Shown here: piece after piece, positions 9,935-18,498 of the stretch
Layout of the letters: every line of letters begins with the position of its first letter
How positions within the stretch are numbered: position 1 is the first letter of the stretch
Made by a program: the position numbers and the translations under genes
Notes under the pieces: model-generated
What the model was told of the DNA's origin: nothing
Database searches by the model: none
What the model saw: only the letters and a program-made list of their open reading frames with translations
Source of the DNA: Hydrogenobacter sp. T-2
Lineage (GTDB): Bacteria > Aquificota > Aquificia > Aquificales > Aquificaceae
NCBI RefSeq assembly: GCF_033971325.1
Contig: NZ_CP117180.1
Span: 874,041 to 938,040 of the forward strand
DNA: 64,000 bases
Direction of reading: 5' to 3'

Positions 9935-10747
9935 TTATTCTCCAAAGACCTCCTTCTTTATCTCCTCTTCCCTTCCAAAGACACCCATTATATGGTAGCC
10001 GTTGTCCACGTGGATAACCTCACCGGTTATAGCCCTTGCCCAATCACTGCAGAGAAACACCGCTGTATCTCCCACATCCTCTATGGTTATAGCTTTTCCA
10101 AAGGGGTTTACCTTTATAGTGTGTTCCATAAGAAGGTGAAAGCCCGTTATGCTGTATGCGGCAAGGGTCTTTATGGGTCCTGCGGATATGACGTTTATTC
10201 TGTGTCCGTGCTTGGCAATATCATAGGCAAGGTATCGCACCGTGCTCTCAAGGGCGGACTTAGCAATACCCATCACATTGTAGTGTGGAACCACCTTCTC
10301 CGCACCGTAGTAAGAAAGGGTTATTATTGAGCCTTGTCTACCCTCCATTAGAGGCAGTAGCTCTCTGGTGATGGCTATAAGAGAGTAGACAGATATGTCC
10401 ATTGCGGTCTTAAATCCTTCCCTTGAGGTGTCTATAACACCGCCTTTGAACTCTTCCTTTGGAGCGTAGGCTATAGAGTGAACTACGATATCTAAGCTTC
10501 CCCAAACCTTAGAGAGCCAATCCTTCAAGGCGGTAATGTGTTCGTCCTTTGAAACATCGCACTCAAACACAAGCTCAGAGCCAAACTCTTTGGCAATCTC
10601 TTCCACCCTCTTTTTGAGCTTTTCGTTGGCGTAAGTAAAACAAAGCTCCGCTCCCTCTCTGTAAAAGGCTTTTGCTATACCGTAGGCTATGCTACGCTCG
10701 TTGGCTATACCCGTTATAAGGGCTTTTCTGCCTTCAAGAAGACCCAT
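9935..10747 (-). CDS. fabI: Enoyl-[acyl-carrier-protein] reductase (NADH), FabI type
   Basis: Last reduction step of the fatty-acid elongation cycle. The protein begins MGLLEGRKALITGIANERSI, giving the FabI nucleotide-binding pattern (G-x5-SI), and has LSYYGAEKVVPHYNVMGIAKSAL with the Tyr-x6-Lys catalytic pair plus INVISAGPIKTLA. I chose the ATG at 10747 because GAGGAGG lies 6 bases upstream; an in-frame GTG at 10762 would place that ribosome-binding site inside the gene. The result is 270 residues. It follows the ADH synthase gene closely. fabF and acpP are elsewhere in the window. Confidence 0.96.
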   Translation of the reverse strand: MGLLEGRKALITGIANERSIAYGIAKAFYREGAELCFTYANEKLKKRVEEIAKEFGSELVFECDVSKDEHITALKDWLSKVWGSLDIVVHSIAYAPKEEFKGGVIDTSREGFKTAMDISVYSLIAITRELLPLMEGRQGSIITLSYYGAEKVVPHYNVMGIAKSALESTVRYLAYDIAKHGHRINVISAGPIKTLAAYSITGFHLLMEHTIKVNPFGKAITIEDVGDTAVFLCSDWARAITGEVIHVDNGYHIMGVFGREEEIKKEVFGE

Positions 10748-10758
10748 ACCATGCCTCC

Positions 10759-11550
10759 TCACTCTAAGATTTTTATAGCTTCTTCCACGCTTTTGCCTTC
10801 ATGCACTATAAGGCTCAAGGCTCTTACCATGGCGACCCTGTTTTTTGCCTGAAAGACATTGCGACCTATAGAAAGACCCTTCGCACCAGCCCTTATAGCT
10901 CCATATACCATCTCAAGCACTTCCCTTTCTGTTTTCATCTTAGGACCGCCCGCTATAACCACCGGTATAGGAGAGCCTTCAACCGCTTTTGAAAAACTCT
11001 CTGAGTCTCCTGTATAGGGAACTTTAACTATGTCCGCACCAAGCTCTGCACCCAATCTGGCACAGTGAGCTACCACCTTCGGGTCATACTGGTTCATATC
11101 TTTGCCCCTTCCGTAGACCATGGCAAGCAGAGGCATACCCCACTCCTCGCAAACCTTAGAAACATAGCCAAAGTCCCTTAGCATCTCCCTTTCCATATCC
11201 GCACCCACATTTACATGGATAGATACACCATCCGCACCCAGCTTTATAGCCTCCTCTACCGTGCATACCAGCACCTTGTCATTTTTGGTAGGTGCCCAGT
11301 CAGTAGAGGCGGAAAGGTGGACTATAAGCCCTATATCTCTGCCCCTGCCCCTGTGCCCTGCCCTCACCATACCCTTGTGTAGCACCACTGCGTTGGCACC
11401 ACCTTCTGCCACATCCTCTACCGCTTTCCTTATGTCCTCAATGCCTTCTATAGGACCAGAGCTCACCCCATGGTCCATAGGCACTATTATGGTCTTGCCC
11501 GTATCCCTGTTAATAAGCCTTTCTAACCTTACCTGTTTTCCTATACTCAT
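10759..11550 (-). CDS. aroA': 2-amino-3,7-dideoxy-D-threo-hept-6-ulosonate synthase (ADH synthase), class I aldolase family
   Basis: First enzyme of the archaeal-type route to 3-dehydroquinate. It has the class I FBP aldolase/ADHS fold: [12 protein letters not shown] at the N-terminus, [22 protein letters not shown], the Schiff-base Lys region [17 protein letters not shown] and [13 protein letters not shown]. The 263-residue length fits. The partner 3-dehydroquinate synthase II at 3207-4205 favours ADH synthase over fructose-bisphosphate aldolase. It is in the same minus-strand run but not adjacent to the partner. Confidence 0.9.
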   Translation of the reverse strand: MSIGKQVRLERLINRDTGKTIIVPMDHGVSSGPIEGIEDIRKAVEDVAEGGANAVVLHKGMVRAGHRGRGRDIGLIVHLSASTDWAPTKNDKVLVCTVEEAIKLGADGVSIHVNVGADMEREMLRDFGYVSKVCEEWGMPLLAMVYGRGKDMNQYDPKVVAHCARLGAELGADIVKVPYTGDSESFSKAVEGSPIPVVIAGGPKMKTEREVLEMVYGAIRAGAKGLSIGRNVFQAKNRVAMVRALSLIVHEGKSVEEAIKILE

Positions 11551-11552
11551 TT

Positions 11553-12254
11553 TTAACCTCCCTTAAACCTAAAGGTTATTACACCAGTCTGGACTACGTT
11601 TTCCCTTATGGCTTCAAACCTTATGCCACGAACAAACTCCACCATCTTCTGGTCTACCTGTGGAGAGCCACTTTTTTGAATTATCTGAACCCTTGAAACC
11701 ACACCTGATGGGTCTATCCATATCCTCACCCTCAAGGGGCTAAGTGGCTCATCAGAGCTTATCTTTGGAAAGGGTGGAGTGTATACGGTTGCTCTTCCAC
11801 CACCCGATAGACCAATACCTCCAGGCGAGACAACTGCAGTTATATTCCCAATGTCCGTACTTCTTACACCTTCTTTCTCTATTTCCCTCTCCCTTCCTCG
11901 CACCCTCTGCTCAATTTCCTGGAGCAGGGAGGGTTCTTCCTTTGGTCTGCCTACGGGAACTTGTATGTCTCCTGTGTTTCTTGAGACTTCCATAGGGCTT
12001 GAGCTAACAAAATGCCTATCCTTCCTTACAATGCCCTCACCTGTTTGCTGTCTTAGATTGGGAGTGCCTTTACCAGAGGCGAGTTTTACTTCTTTAATTT
12101 CTGGCATTTCCTGAAGGTAAACCTCCATAGGCTTTGTGGGGTTTTTGACTTCAATTCTGACAGAAAGATACAAAGAGAGGAGGGTAAAGATTATCAAGTT
12201 AAGAACCAGAGACACACCCCAGTAAAGGCTGTTTTCAAGTTTTTCCTCAAGCAT
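11553..12254 (-). CDS. TonB-family energy transducer
   Basis: TonB-like protein of 233 residues: one N-terminal membrane helix (about 12-32, [20 protein letters not shown]), a long polar linker rich in Arg, Glu and Gly, and a C-terminal TonB domain (about 165-233; [36 protein letters not shown]). It would couple the inner-membrane proton gradient to outer-membrane transport. No ExbB/ExbD or TonB-dependent receptor is nearby, so the substrate is unknown. Divergent from gpsA across only 20 bases; its -10-like TATACT (12270-12265) lies in that gap. Confidence 0.85.
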   Translation of the reverse strand: MLEEKLENSLYWGVSLVLNLIIFTLLSLYLSVRIEVKNPTKPMEVYLQEMPEIKEVKLASGKGTPNLRQQTGEGIVRKDRHFVSSSPMEVSRNTGDIQVPVGRPKEEPSLLQEIEQRVRGREREIEKEGVRSTDIGNITAVVSPGGIGLSGGGRATVYTPPFPKISSDEPLSPLRVRIWIDPSGVVSRVQIIQKSGSPQVDQKMVEFVRGIRFEAIRENVVQTGVITFRFKGG

Positions 12255-12274
12255 ATTCTGATATAGTATAACAC
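12255..12274. promoter_or_regulatory. 20-bp divergent promoter region between tonB-like gene and gpsA
   Basis: The whole gap between two divergent start codons is 20 bases. On the plus strand TATAGT (12262-12267) is 7 bases before the gpsA ATG. On the minus strand TATACT (12270-12265) is 10 bases before the tonB-like ATG. Neither gene has a Shine-Dalgarno sequence, so both transcripts would have leaders of 0-4 bases. The -35 elements, if any, would have to lie inside the opposite gene. Confidence 0.55.
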
Positions 12275-13255
12275 ATGAACTTCTCTGTCCTTGGTGGAGG
12301 CCGTTGGGGCACTGCCCTTGCTTTACATTTAGGAAATTTAGGACACAGGGTTTTAGTCTTTGAAAGAAAAGAGGAAACAGTTAGGCTCATAAAAGAGGGA
12401 AAGCATCCCCACATGGAAGGGGTCAAGCTAAGAGGCGTGGACGCCACACAAGACCTTGACAAAGCCATTGACTTTTCGGACTACATAATAGTAGCTTTAC
12501 CTGTCCAAGCTATAAGAGAGGTCTTAGGCAAGAAAGCCCTAAGTGACAAGAGGATAATCTCCGCCTCCAAAGGACTTGAGGTAGGGACTGAAAAAAGGGT
12601 TTCTCAAATCCTGCTTGAAATAGAGCCTTCTGTAAAGGTTTTTTGTCTTTCTGGTCCTTCCTTTGCCAGCGAGGTTTCCAAGGGCTTGCCCACTGCCTTG
12701 GTGCTTGCAGGGAATGACCTTGAGGAGATGGAGAAAGTAAGAAAATGGATAAGCTCTGAAAACTTTAGGGTTTACCTCTCCACAGACCTCATAGGTGTTG
12801 AGTTGGGTGGTGCTCTCAAAAATGTAATAGCCATAGCCTGTGGCATATCTGATGGACTTGGGCTTGGAGAAAACGCAAGGGCTTCTCTTATGACCCGTGG
12901 ACTTGCGGAGATGGTAAGGCTTGGTGTCTCCCTTGGTGCAAAAAAAGAGACCTTCTATGGTCTTTCTGGCATGGGAGACCTCTTTTTGACCGCCAGCTCT
13001 CCACAGTCAAGAAACAGAACCCTTGGCTACCTTTTGGGACAAGGTCTTTCTGTGCAAGAGGCTCTCCAAAGACTAAACCAAACAGTGGAGGGCATACACA
13101 CTGTCAAAGCGGTTTACAAGATTTCCACAGAAAGAGGGCTATACGCACCTATAAGCACTGCGGTCTACAAGGTCGTGGTGGAGGGCTTTCCTCCAAAGGA
13201 GACCGCTCTTGAGCTTCTGAGGAGACCTCCTCAAAACCCCCTTGAGACTCTATGA
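12275..13255 (+). CDS. gpsA: Glycerol-3-phosphate dehydrogenase [NAD(P)+]
   Basis: Makes sn-glycerol 3-phosphate for phospholipids. The 326-residue protein starts with the Rossmann motif GGGRWGTALA, and has SASKGLEVGT, LSGPSFASEV, the catalytic Lys region ELGGALKNVIAIACGI and the C-terminal GLSGMGDLFLT. Its last 107 bases overlap the opposite-strand zinc-ribbon gene. Confidence 0.97.
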   Translation: MNFSVLGGGRWGTALALHLGNLGHRVLVFERKEETVRLIKEGKHPHMEGVKLRGVDATQDLDKAIDFSDYIIVALPVQAIREVLGKKALSDKRIISASKGLEVGTEKRVSQILLEIEPSVKVFCLSGPSFASEVSKGLPTALVLAGNDLEEMEKVRKWISSENFRVYLSTDLIGVELGGALKNVIAIACGISDGLGLGENARASLMTRGLAEMVRLGVSLGAKKETFYGLSGMGDLFLTASSPQSRNRTLGYLLGQGLSVQEALQRLNQTVEGIHTVKAVYKISTERGLYAPISTAVYKVVVEGFPPKETALELLRRPPQNPLETL

Positions 13256-13361
13256 GCTCTCCATAAAAGTAATACTCTCCACAGCTTTCACACCTAAATA
13301 TCCCACCACCACAGCATTCTATAACCTCAAGCAAAGCACCGCACTTTGGACAGTTTTCCAT
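13149..13361 (-). CDS. Small zinc-ribbon protein
   Basis: A 70-residue frame with two Cys pairs, CPKC near residue 4 and CESC near residue 24, typical of a zinc ribbon, plus an extra Cys-Cys between them. The last 35 residues are Glu/Pro/Ser-rich and are encoded antisense to the 3' end of gpsA, a 107-base overlap. The well-formed ribbon in the non-overlapping half and a separate start argue that it is real. No function can be assigned. Confidence 0.55.
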   Translation of the reverse strand: MENCPKCGALLEVIECCGGGIFRCESCGEYYFYGELIESQGGFEEVSSEAQERSPLEESPPPRPCRPQCL

Positions 13362-13379
13362 ACTTTATAATTTATCCCT
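13362..13379. promoter_or_regulatory. 18-bp divergent promoter region, zinc-ribbon gene / PerM gene
   Basis: TATAAT at 13366-13371 is 8 bases before the GTG at 13380 on the plus strand, with no Shine-Dalgarno. A weaker TAAATT on the minus strand overlaps it and is 7 bases before the zinc-ribbon ATG. This is a second case of two start codons separated by about 20 bases with overlapping -10-like boxes. Confidence 0.45.
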
Positions 13380-14441
13380 GTGAGGGAAAAGGTCTTTCTC
13401 TATTTTCTTCTTGCTCTGACGGTCTTTTTTGCTTTCTTTGCCTTCACCATGCTTCTACCCTTTTTAAAACCCATCCTATGGGCTATAATCTTTTCCCTTG
13501 TCCTCTACCCCCTGCATATGAAACTCTCAAAGAGAATAGGAAACACCATATCCGCTCTCTTGTTGACCCTTTTGGTGTTCCTGCTGGTGGTAGTTCCCTT
13601 TAGCTTGGTGCTTACCTTAGCCATAAGACAGTCCATAGAGCTACTACATTTTGCAGTAGGTTTTACCCAAAACAGTTCTTATGTAGATTTAATAAGGGCT
13701 GTGCTTGATCATCCCCTTTTTAAAAAAATTCTTACAGACCAAGAAATAAGTAGCTTTCTTGCGTATGTGGAGTCTGAGGAGTTTAGAAACATTCTTATAA
13801 GTGGTCTTAGAGACCTTCTTCAAAGAGGGCTAAACATCTTAGCTTCCATAGTCCCTGCGGTAGGGAGCTTTGCCTTCAAAACTTTTGTCTTCTTGCTTAC
13901 GCTTTTTTTTATACTTAGAGATGGTCCAAAGTTTGTCAAGTTCGTGGAACGTTTTCTTCCCATGCATAGAGAGGACATAGAGCAGGTTTCCATCACCGTA
14001 TACAAAACAGTCCTTGCCACCGTTTATGGGTCCATTGGTGTAGGCATAGCCCAGAGCACCGTAGGTTTTATAGGATACAAGCTGGCAGGCTTAGACTACG
14101 CAATCCTTCTTGCTATAGCAACCTTTATAAGCTCCTTTGTGCCACCCTTTGGTGCAGGCTTTGTATGGTTTCCAGTGGCACTATACACATTTGCAGTGAA
14201 AGGCGTATACGCAGGTGCCTTTATGTTCCTTTATGGCATGTTCGTTATATCCACCATAGACAACTTTGTAAGACCCCTCATAATGAAAATGGGTGTAAAT
14301 ATGCCCTACATAGTGCTATTCTTTTCCATAGTAGGTGGTTTGCTAACCTTCGGCTTTGTAGGCATATTCCTTGGACCTATAATATTTACCACACTGTTTA
14401 CCCTCGCACTCATATACGAAAAGAGGATACTAAGAGAATAG
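13380..14441 (+). CDS. AI-2E/PerM family permease
   Basis: Polytopic inner-membrane protein of 353 residues in the PerM/YdiK/TqsA family. Hydrophobic segments lie at about 7-35, 55-80, 150-180, 205-235, 240-275 and 305-345, with family motifs PFLKPILWAI, LFFILRDG (about 180) and the C-terminal DNFVRPLIMKMG followed by GIFLGPII. Substrate is unknown; family members have been linked to autoinducer or ion export. Start is GTG at 13380, supported by the upstream TATAAT. It ends with TAG one base before the convergent regulator gene. Confidence 0.85.
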   Translation: MREKVFLYFLLALTVFFAFFAFTMLLPFLKPILWAIIFSLVLYPLHMKLSKRIGNTISALLLTLLVFLLVVVPFSLVLTLAIRQSIELLHFAVGFTQNSSYVDLIRAVLDHPLFKKILTDQEISSFLAYVESEEFRNILISGLRDLLQRGLNILASIVPAVGSFAFKTFVFLLTLFFILRDGPKFVKFVERFLPMHREDIEQVSITVYKTVLATVYGSIGVGIAQSTVGFIGYKLAGLDYAILLAIATFISSFVPPFGAGFVWFPVALYTFAVKGVYAGAFMFLYGMFVISTIDNFVRPLIMKMGVNMPYIVLFFSIVGGLLTFGFVGIFLGPIIFTTLFTLALIYEKRILRE

Positions 14442-14442
14442 C

Positions 14443-15081
14443 TTACTCCAACCCGTGCATCTTGAGGTTTTCCTTTATCCTATGGAGAAGCTCCGCTGGG
14501 TTCTTTATGGGATATTCCAACTCCTTAAGGACTTCCTTTGCGGTTCTACCCTTTATGTAAACACCCTCAAGCCTGTCGGATATAGCCTCTGCGGACTGGA
14601 TAGGAAAGTCTGTCCCCTTGAGCCTTTTGAGCACCATATAAGCCCATGGGATGTCAAGGGCGTAAGCCACCCTCTCACAGTATTGGAGGAATACCTGAGG
14701 CTCTTCATGTCCTTCTTTCACCAGTTTGTAGGCAAGTTTGGCAATGCCACCAGCGGTATGCACTTTTAGTTCCTTCTTCTCTTCTTCAAGAAACTCCTCT
14801 ATTCTTTTGAGCTTTTCAAGAGCGGTAGAAGGCTCAGCCCTTAAGATGTTTCTTACTGTTTGGACGGTAAGACCCACCTTCTCCGCTATTTCTCTGTCCG
14901 TTTTGAAATACTCTTCCCTAAGCACCACACAATAAACCGCTCTGGCAAGAGAGGGAAGCCATGTGAGGGTTTTGTATTCCGCCAGCTTTGAAAGACCACC
15001 CAACACATCAATAGACTTGAGGAAAACCCTCAAGACAAGAGACTCCATGTCCTTTTCTACAGCTTCTACAACTACGACCAT
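14443..15081 (-). CDS. Predicted helix-turn-helix regulator, Aquificales/archaeal type
   Basis: A 212-residue protein with a recognisable helix-turn-helix at about 60-82 (KTDREIAEKVGLTVQTVRNI) followed by a coiled segment and a C-terminal domain (DIPWAYMVLKRLKG, YIKGRTAKEVLKELEYPIKN). I recall similar hypothetical regulators in Aquificales and some archaea, but cannot assign a ligand or target. It lies just downstream of tRNA-Pro on the same strand and ends 1 base from the convergent PerM gene. Confidence 0.6.
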   Translation of the reverse strand: MVVVVEAVEKDMESLVLRVFLKSIDVLGGLSKLAEYKTLTWLPSLARAVYCVVLREEYFKTDREIAEKVGLTVQTVRNILRAEPSTALEKLKRIEEFLEEEKKELKVHTAGGIAKLAYKLVKEGHEEPQVFLQYCERVAYALDIPWAYMVLKRLKGTDFPIQSAEAISDRLEGVYIKGRTAKEVLKELEYPIKNPAELLHRIKENLKMHGLE

Positions 15082-15103
15082 GTCCCAACCTCCTCTTTTA
15101 AAA

Positions 15104-15176
15104 TCGGGGTGACGGGACTTGAACCCGTGACCTCTGGCCCCCCATGCCAGCGCGCTTCCGCCTGCGCCACACCCCG
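15104..15176 (-). tRNA. tRNA-Pro (anticodon GGG)
   Basis: Read on the minus strand it folds as a full cloverleaf: acceptor CGGGGTG/CACCCCG, D arm starting TGGCGCAG, anticodon stem CTGGC/GCCAG with the seven-base loop ATGGGGG (anticodon GGG at 15143-15141), and T arm ACGGG-TTCAAGT-CCCGT. Discriminator base is A and CCA is not encoded. It sits between the HU-like gene and the regulator gene. Confidence 0.95.
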
Positions 15177-15182
15177 TAGAGT

Positions 15183-15425
15183 TTACATTTTAAGCCTTTT
15201 AGCTTCTAATTTCAACCTGCTTATGAGCTTTTTGCTTGGTCTAAAAAGAACTCGCTTACCCTTTCTTTTAAAACTGCCAAAGCCTGAAATCTTTAGACCG
15301 TCCTCAGAGGCTACACCTTCCCTCATCCTATCTAACAGAAAGTTTATCATCTTATAGACCCTTTTCTTTGAGTAAACATGAGAATACTCTTCGTGTAGCC
15401 TCTCAACGAGGGTTTTCTTTTTCAT
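15183..15425 (-). CDS. HU/IHF-family DNA-binding protein, short
   Basis: An 80-residue protein with the HU fold signature: N-terminal helices (LVERLHEEYSH, VYKMINFLLDRM) and ISGFGSFKRKGK, which matches the conserved GFGSF block. The C-terminal arm is shorter than in standard 90-residue HU and very basic. Its ATG overlaps the rpsA stop region, so it is probably co-expressed with rpsA. Confidence 0.85.
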   Translation of the reverse strand: MKKKTLVERLHEEYSHVYSKKRVYKMINFLLDRMREGVASEDGLKISGFGSFKRKGKRVLFRPSKKLISRLKLEAKRLKM

Positions 15426-16993
15426 ATTTTCATCTTTTTCTTGAGTATGTCACCCAGTGTAAAGCCCTTGTCTGAGGTGGTTATTATATCTTCCTTCTTC
15501 TCCTCTTCTTTCTCCTTCATGCTAAAGGTTATCTTGTCTTGAGAAAGCTCTATTATTTTTGCTTCCACCTCTTGACCTTCCTGAAGTTTCACACCCTTTG
15601 GTATCTCCGATATGGGTAAAAGACCCTCTATACCCTCTGGAAATTGCAGAAAGGCACCAAAGGGGTGCATACTCCTTACTTTTAGCTTTACCCTATCTCC
15701 CACTTTGTAATTTTTAAGAACTGTCTCCCAAGGGTTTTCTGTAAGTTGTTTAAGACCGAGCTTTACGAACCTTCCATCAAGCCCAAGCACCGCAAACTCA
15801 AGAGATTGACCTGCCTGCAGCACTTCCTCTATCCTTCCGGGTTTTACCCAAGCAAGATCAGCCCTATGGATAATACCCTGCACGCCCTTTTCGAGACTGA
15901 CTATAGCCTTTGCCCCCTCTATCCTTTCCACAGTTCCCACAACTCTACTACCAGCTGGATGTTCCTTTAGAAACTCTTCCCACGGTTTTGGAAGGGTTTT
16001 CTTTATGCTGAGAACCAACTTATGCCTTTTGGGGTCAAAGTCAAGCACTTGAGCGGACACTCTATCGGCCTTCTTGGGTGTAGTTCCATCGTAAGATATC
16101 TCTTCCTTTGGCACAAAGCCCTCTACACCCTCCATAACCTCAAGGATAAGACCATTTTCCCTTATCTCTACCACCCTTCCGTTTAACACTTGACCCTTTT
16201 GTATGCTTTGCTCCGCCTTACGCCATGGGTTTTCCTTTGTTTCCTTTAAGCTCACAAATATGAACTGCCCATCCTTGGGTATTCTCTTGACCTTTACCCT
16301 TAGTCTTTCGTCTATCTCTGCGTAATTGTATGGGTTTCTGTCCCTACCCCAGCTAAGCTCCTCAAGAGGCAAGAAGGCCCTTAGGACACTACCCACCAGC
16401 AAGGTTATACCCTTATCTGGGTCTATCTTTATCACCCTGCCCTCTACCACATCTCCCACTTTTATCTTAGAAAGAAGTCTTGTCTTCTTCTTTTCTTCTT
16501 GAGCCTTTATATAATCCCTTTGGGAGAGAGTTACCTTAAGACCATCCTCTTCTTTTTTGAGTTCTATTATCTTTGCCACTATTTTTTTGCCTTCTCTGAG
16601 GTTTCTAAGAGCTTCCTTAGCAGGAAGGAAAACCTTTAAACCGCTCACATCTACTATATAGCCATCGTCTCTTTTTTCTACCACCGTCCCTGTTATGAAT
16701 TTGCCCTTTTCATAGCAGGCTTTCAAAAAGCCCGTTAGCTTGTTTTCAAGATATTTCTTGTAAGACAAGAGAGGGGAGCCATTCTTGGTAAACCTAACGA
16801 CCACAGCCTTTATTTCATCACCCACCTTTGTATCTGGTAGCTCTTCCTTAGGTATTATACCCTCTACCTTGTAACCTATATCCACATAGAGATTCCTTTC
16901 ATCTACCTTTACCACCCTTCCCTTTATCACCTCCCCTCTTTTTATTTCCTTCATCTCAAGACTTTCTTCAAGCAATTTCTCAAACTCACCCAT
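15422..16993 (-). CDS. rpsA: 30S ribosomal protein S1, six S1 domains
   Basis: RNA-binding ribosomal protein for translation initiation. I count six S1 repeats in 523 residues: about 18-85, 92-165, 172-255, 265-340, 350-425 and 432-505. Each begins with a G-x-V-x-G-x-V pattern, for example GEVIKGRVVKV, GKFITGTVVEK and GDRVKLKVRSM. The ATG at 16993 has GGAGG upstream. It follows rtcB and precedes the HU-like gene. Confidence 0.95.
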   Translation of the reverse strand: MGEFEKLLEESLEMKEIKRGEVIKGRVVKVDERNLYVDIGYKVEGIIPKEELPDTKVGDEIKAVVVRFTKNGSPLLSYKKYLENKLTGFLKACYEKGKFITGTVVEKRDDGYIVDVSGLKVFLPAKEALRNLREGKKIVAKIIELKKEEDGLKVTLSQRDYIKAQEEKKKTRLLSKIKVGDVVEGRVIKIDPDKGITLLVGSVLRAFLPLEELSWGRDRNPYNYAEIDERLRVKVKRIPKDGQFIFVSLKETKENPWRKAEQSIQKGQVLNGRVVEIRENGLILEVMEGVEGFVPKEEISYDGTTPKKADRVSAQVLDFDPKRHKLVLSIKKTLPKPWEEFLKEHPAGSRVVGTVERIEGAKAIVSLEKGVQGIIHRADLAWVKPGRIEEVLQAGQSLEFAVLGLDGRFVKLGLKQLTENPWETVLKNYKVGDRVKLKVRSMHPFGAFLQFPEGIEGLLPISEIPKGVKLQEGQEVEAKIIELSQDKITFSMKEKEEEKKEDIITTSDKGFTLGDILKKKMKI

Positions 16994-17023
16994 AAGTTCC
17001 TCCAGAATTACTTATTATAACAC

Positions 17024-18466
17024 TTAACCTTTCAAAGTGCCTAATGGTTTAAACCTTGCTACCAATTTGGCTATACTTAGGGAATGAACCACATAGGCAA
17101 CTTCTGAGATATCCTTGTAAGCCTGTGGAATTTCTTCCGCAACGGTTCCCTTGCCCCTTGCCACCACCACGAGACCGCTAAGTACCTTTTCAAGCCCCTC
17201 TTTCCTTACAAACTCTTTTGCCTTTGTCCTTGACATAAGCCTCCCAGCTCCATGGCAAGCACTTCCAAAGCTCATATTCATACTACTCTCTTGACCCACA
17301 AGCAGGAAGGAATACCTTCCCACATCTCCAGGAAGAAGCACAGGTTGACCTATATCTCTATAGTCGGGAGGGATGTCTGAATTGTAGGGTGGAAAAGCCC
17401 TTGTGGCACCTTTGCGATGAACGAGTAGCTTTTTCCTCTTGCCATCCACCTTGTGCTCTTCAACCTTACCTATGTTATGGGCAAGGTCATAAATAAGCCT
17501 GTAGCCAAGCTCTTCCCATGAAAGTCCAAAAAACCTGCGAACCGTGTCCGCGGTCAGATATCCCAGTATCTGTCTGTTGGCAAAGGCATAGTTTGCCGCA
17601 GAGTTCATAGCTTTAAAGTAGTCCTGACCTTCTGGAGAGGGAAAAAGCATGCAGGCAAGTTGCATGTCTGGTATATCTATTTTGTATTTCTTGAGGGCTT
17701 CCCTTGCAACTTTTAGGTAGTCTACGCACACCTGATGTCCAAAACCTCTTGAGCCTGAATGCACCATTATGGTAACCTGTCCAAGGCTTAGCCCCAGCCT
17801 CTGTGCCACCTCTTCGTCATATATCTCATCCACATACTGCACTTCCACAAAGTGATTTCCAGAACCCACAGTCCCAAGTTCTTCTGCTCCTCTTTTAAAA
17901 GCCAAGTCTGAAACCTTTGATGGGTCAGCATTAGGAAGTGCGCCGTTGCTCTCTATATGCTGCAGGTCCTCCTCAAAACCAAAGCCTCTCTCTATAGCCC
18001 AGCGAGCACCCTTTATCGCAACCTCAGAAAGTTCAGCCTTTGAAAGTTTAAGCTTTCCTGTTGAGCCTACACCTGCAGGAACATTTTTGAGTATCTCCTG
18101 CATGAGCTCTTTTCTTACAGGCTGGACCATATCCGCAGTGAGATCTGTGGCTATAAGTCTTACTCCACAGTTTATGTCGTATCCTATGGACCCTGGGCTT
18201 ATTATGCCTTCTTCTATGTCTGTTGCCATTACGCCACCCACAGGGAATCCGTAGCCTACATGCACGTCTGGCATCACATATATAGCCTTTTCCACCCCTG
18301 GTAAGGTTGCGGCGTGGCCTGCCTGCCTTATAGCATCCTCCTCTAAGAGTTCAAAGAGCTTCTCGCTAAGATAAAAATAAACTGGAACTTTTTGACCCTG
18401 TATCGTGCCCTTCGGAAGCATATACACAAAGGGTGATACATTAACCAGACTTTCCTTCAAGCCCAT
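17024..18466 (-). CDS. rtcB: RNA-splicing ligase RtcB
   Basis: GTP- and Mn-dependent ligase joining 2',3'-cyclic phosphate or 3'-phosphate RNA ends to 5'-OH ends. Family landmarks are MPDVHVGYGFPVGGVMATD, SPGSIGYDINCGVRL, GTVGSGNHFVEVQ, MVHSGSRGFGHQ, YDLAHNIGK and the guanylylated His region AFGSACHGAGR. I chose the ATG at 18466 (480 residues); an in-frame TTG at 18487 is the alternative. It starts about 30 bases after the hydrogenase large-subunit gene and may share its transcript. No archease gene is adjacent. Confidence 0.96.
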   Translation of the reverse strand: MGLKESLVNVSPFVYMLPKGTIQGQKVPVYFYLSEKLFELLEEDAIRQAGHAATLPGVEKAIYVMPDVHVGYGFPVGGVMATDIEEGIISPGSIGYDINCGVRLIATDLTADMVQPVRKELMQEILKNVPAGVGSTGKLKLSKAELSEVAIKGARWAIERGFGFEEDLQHIESNGALPNADPSKVSDLAFKRGAEELGTVGSGNHFVEVQYVDEIYDEEVAQRLGLSLGQVTIMVHSGSRGFGHQVCVDYLKVAREALKKYKIDIPDMQLACMLFPSPEGQDYFKAMNSAANYAFANRQILGYLTADTVRRFFGLSWEELGYRLIYDLAHNIGKVEEHKVDGKRKKLLVHRKGATRAFPPYNSDIPPDYRDIGQPVLLPGDVGRYSFLLVGQESSMNMSFGSACHGAGRLMSRTKAKEFVRKEGLEKVLSGLVVVARGKGTVAEEIPQAYKDISEVAYVVHSLSIAKLVARFKPLGTLKG

Positions 18467-18498
18467 ATTTATAAAAGTATGCAACAACGTTGGCTTTT

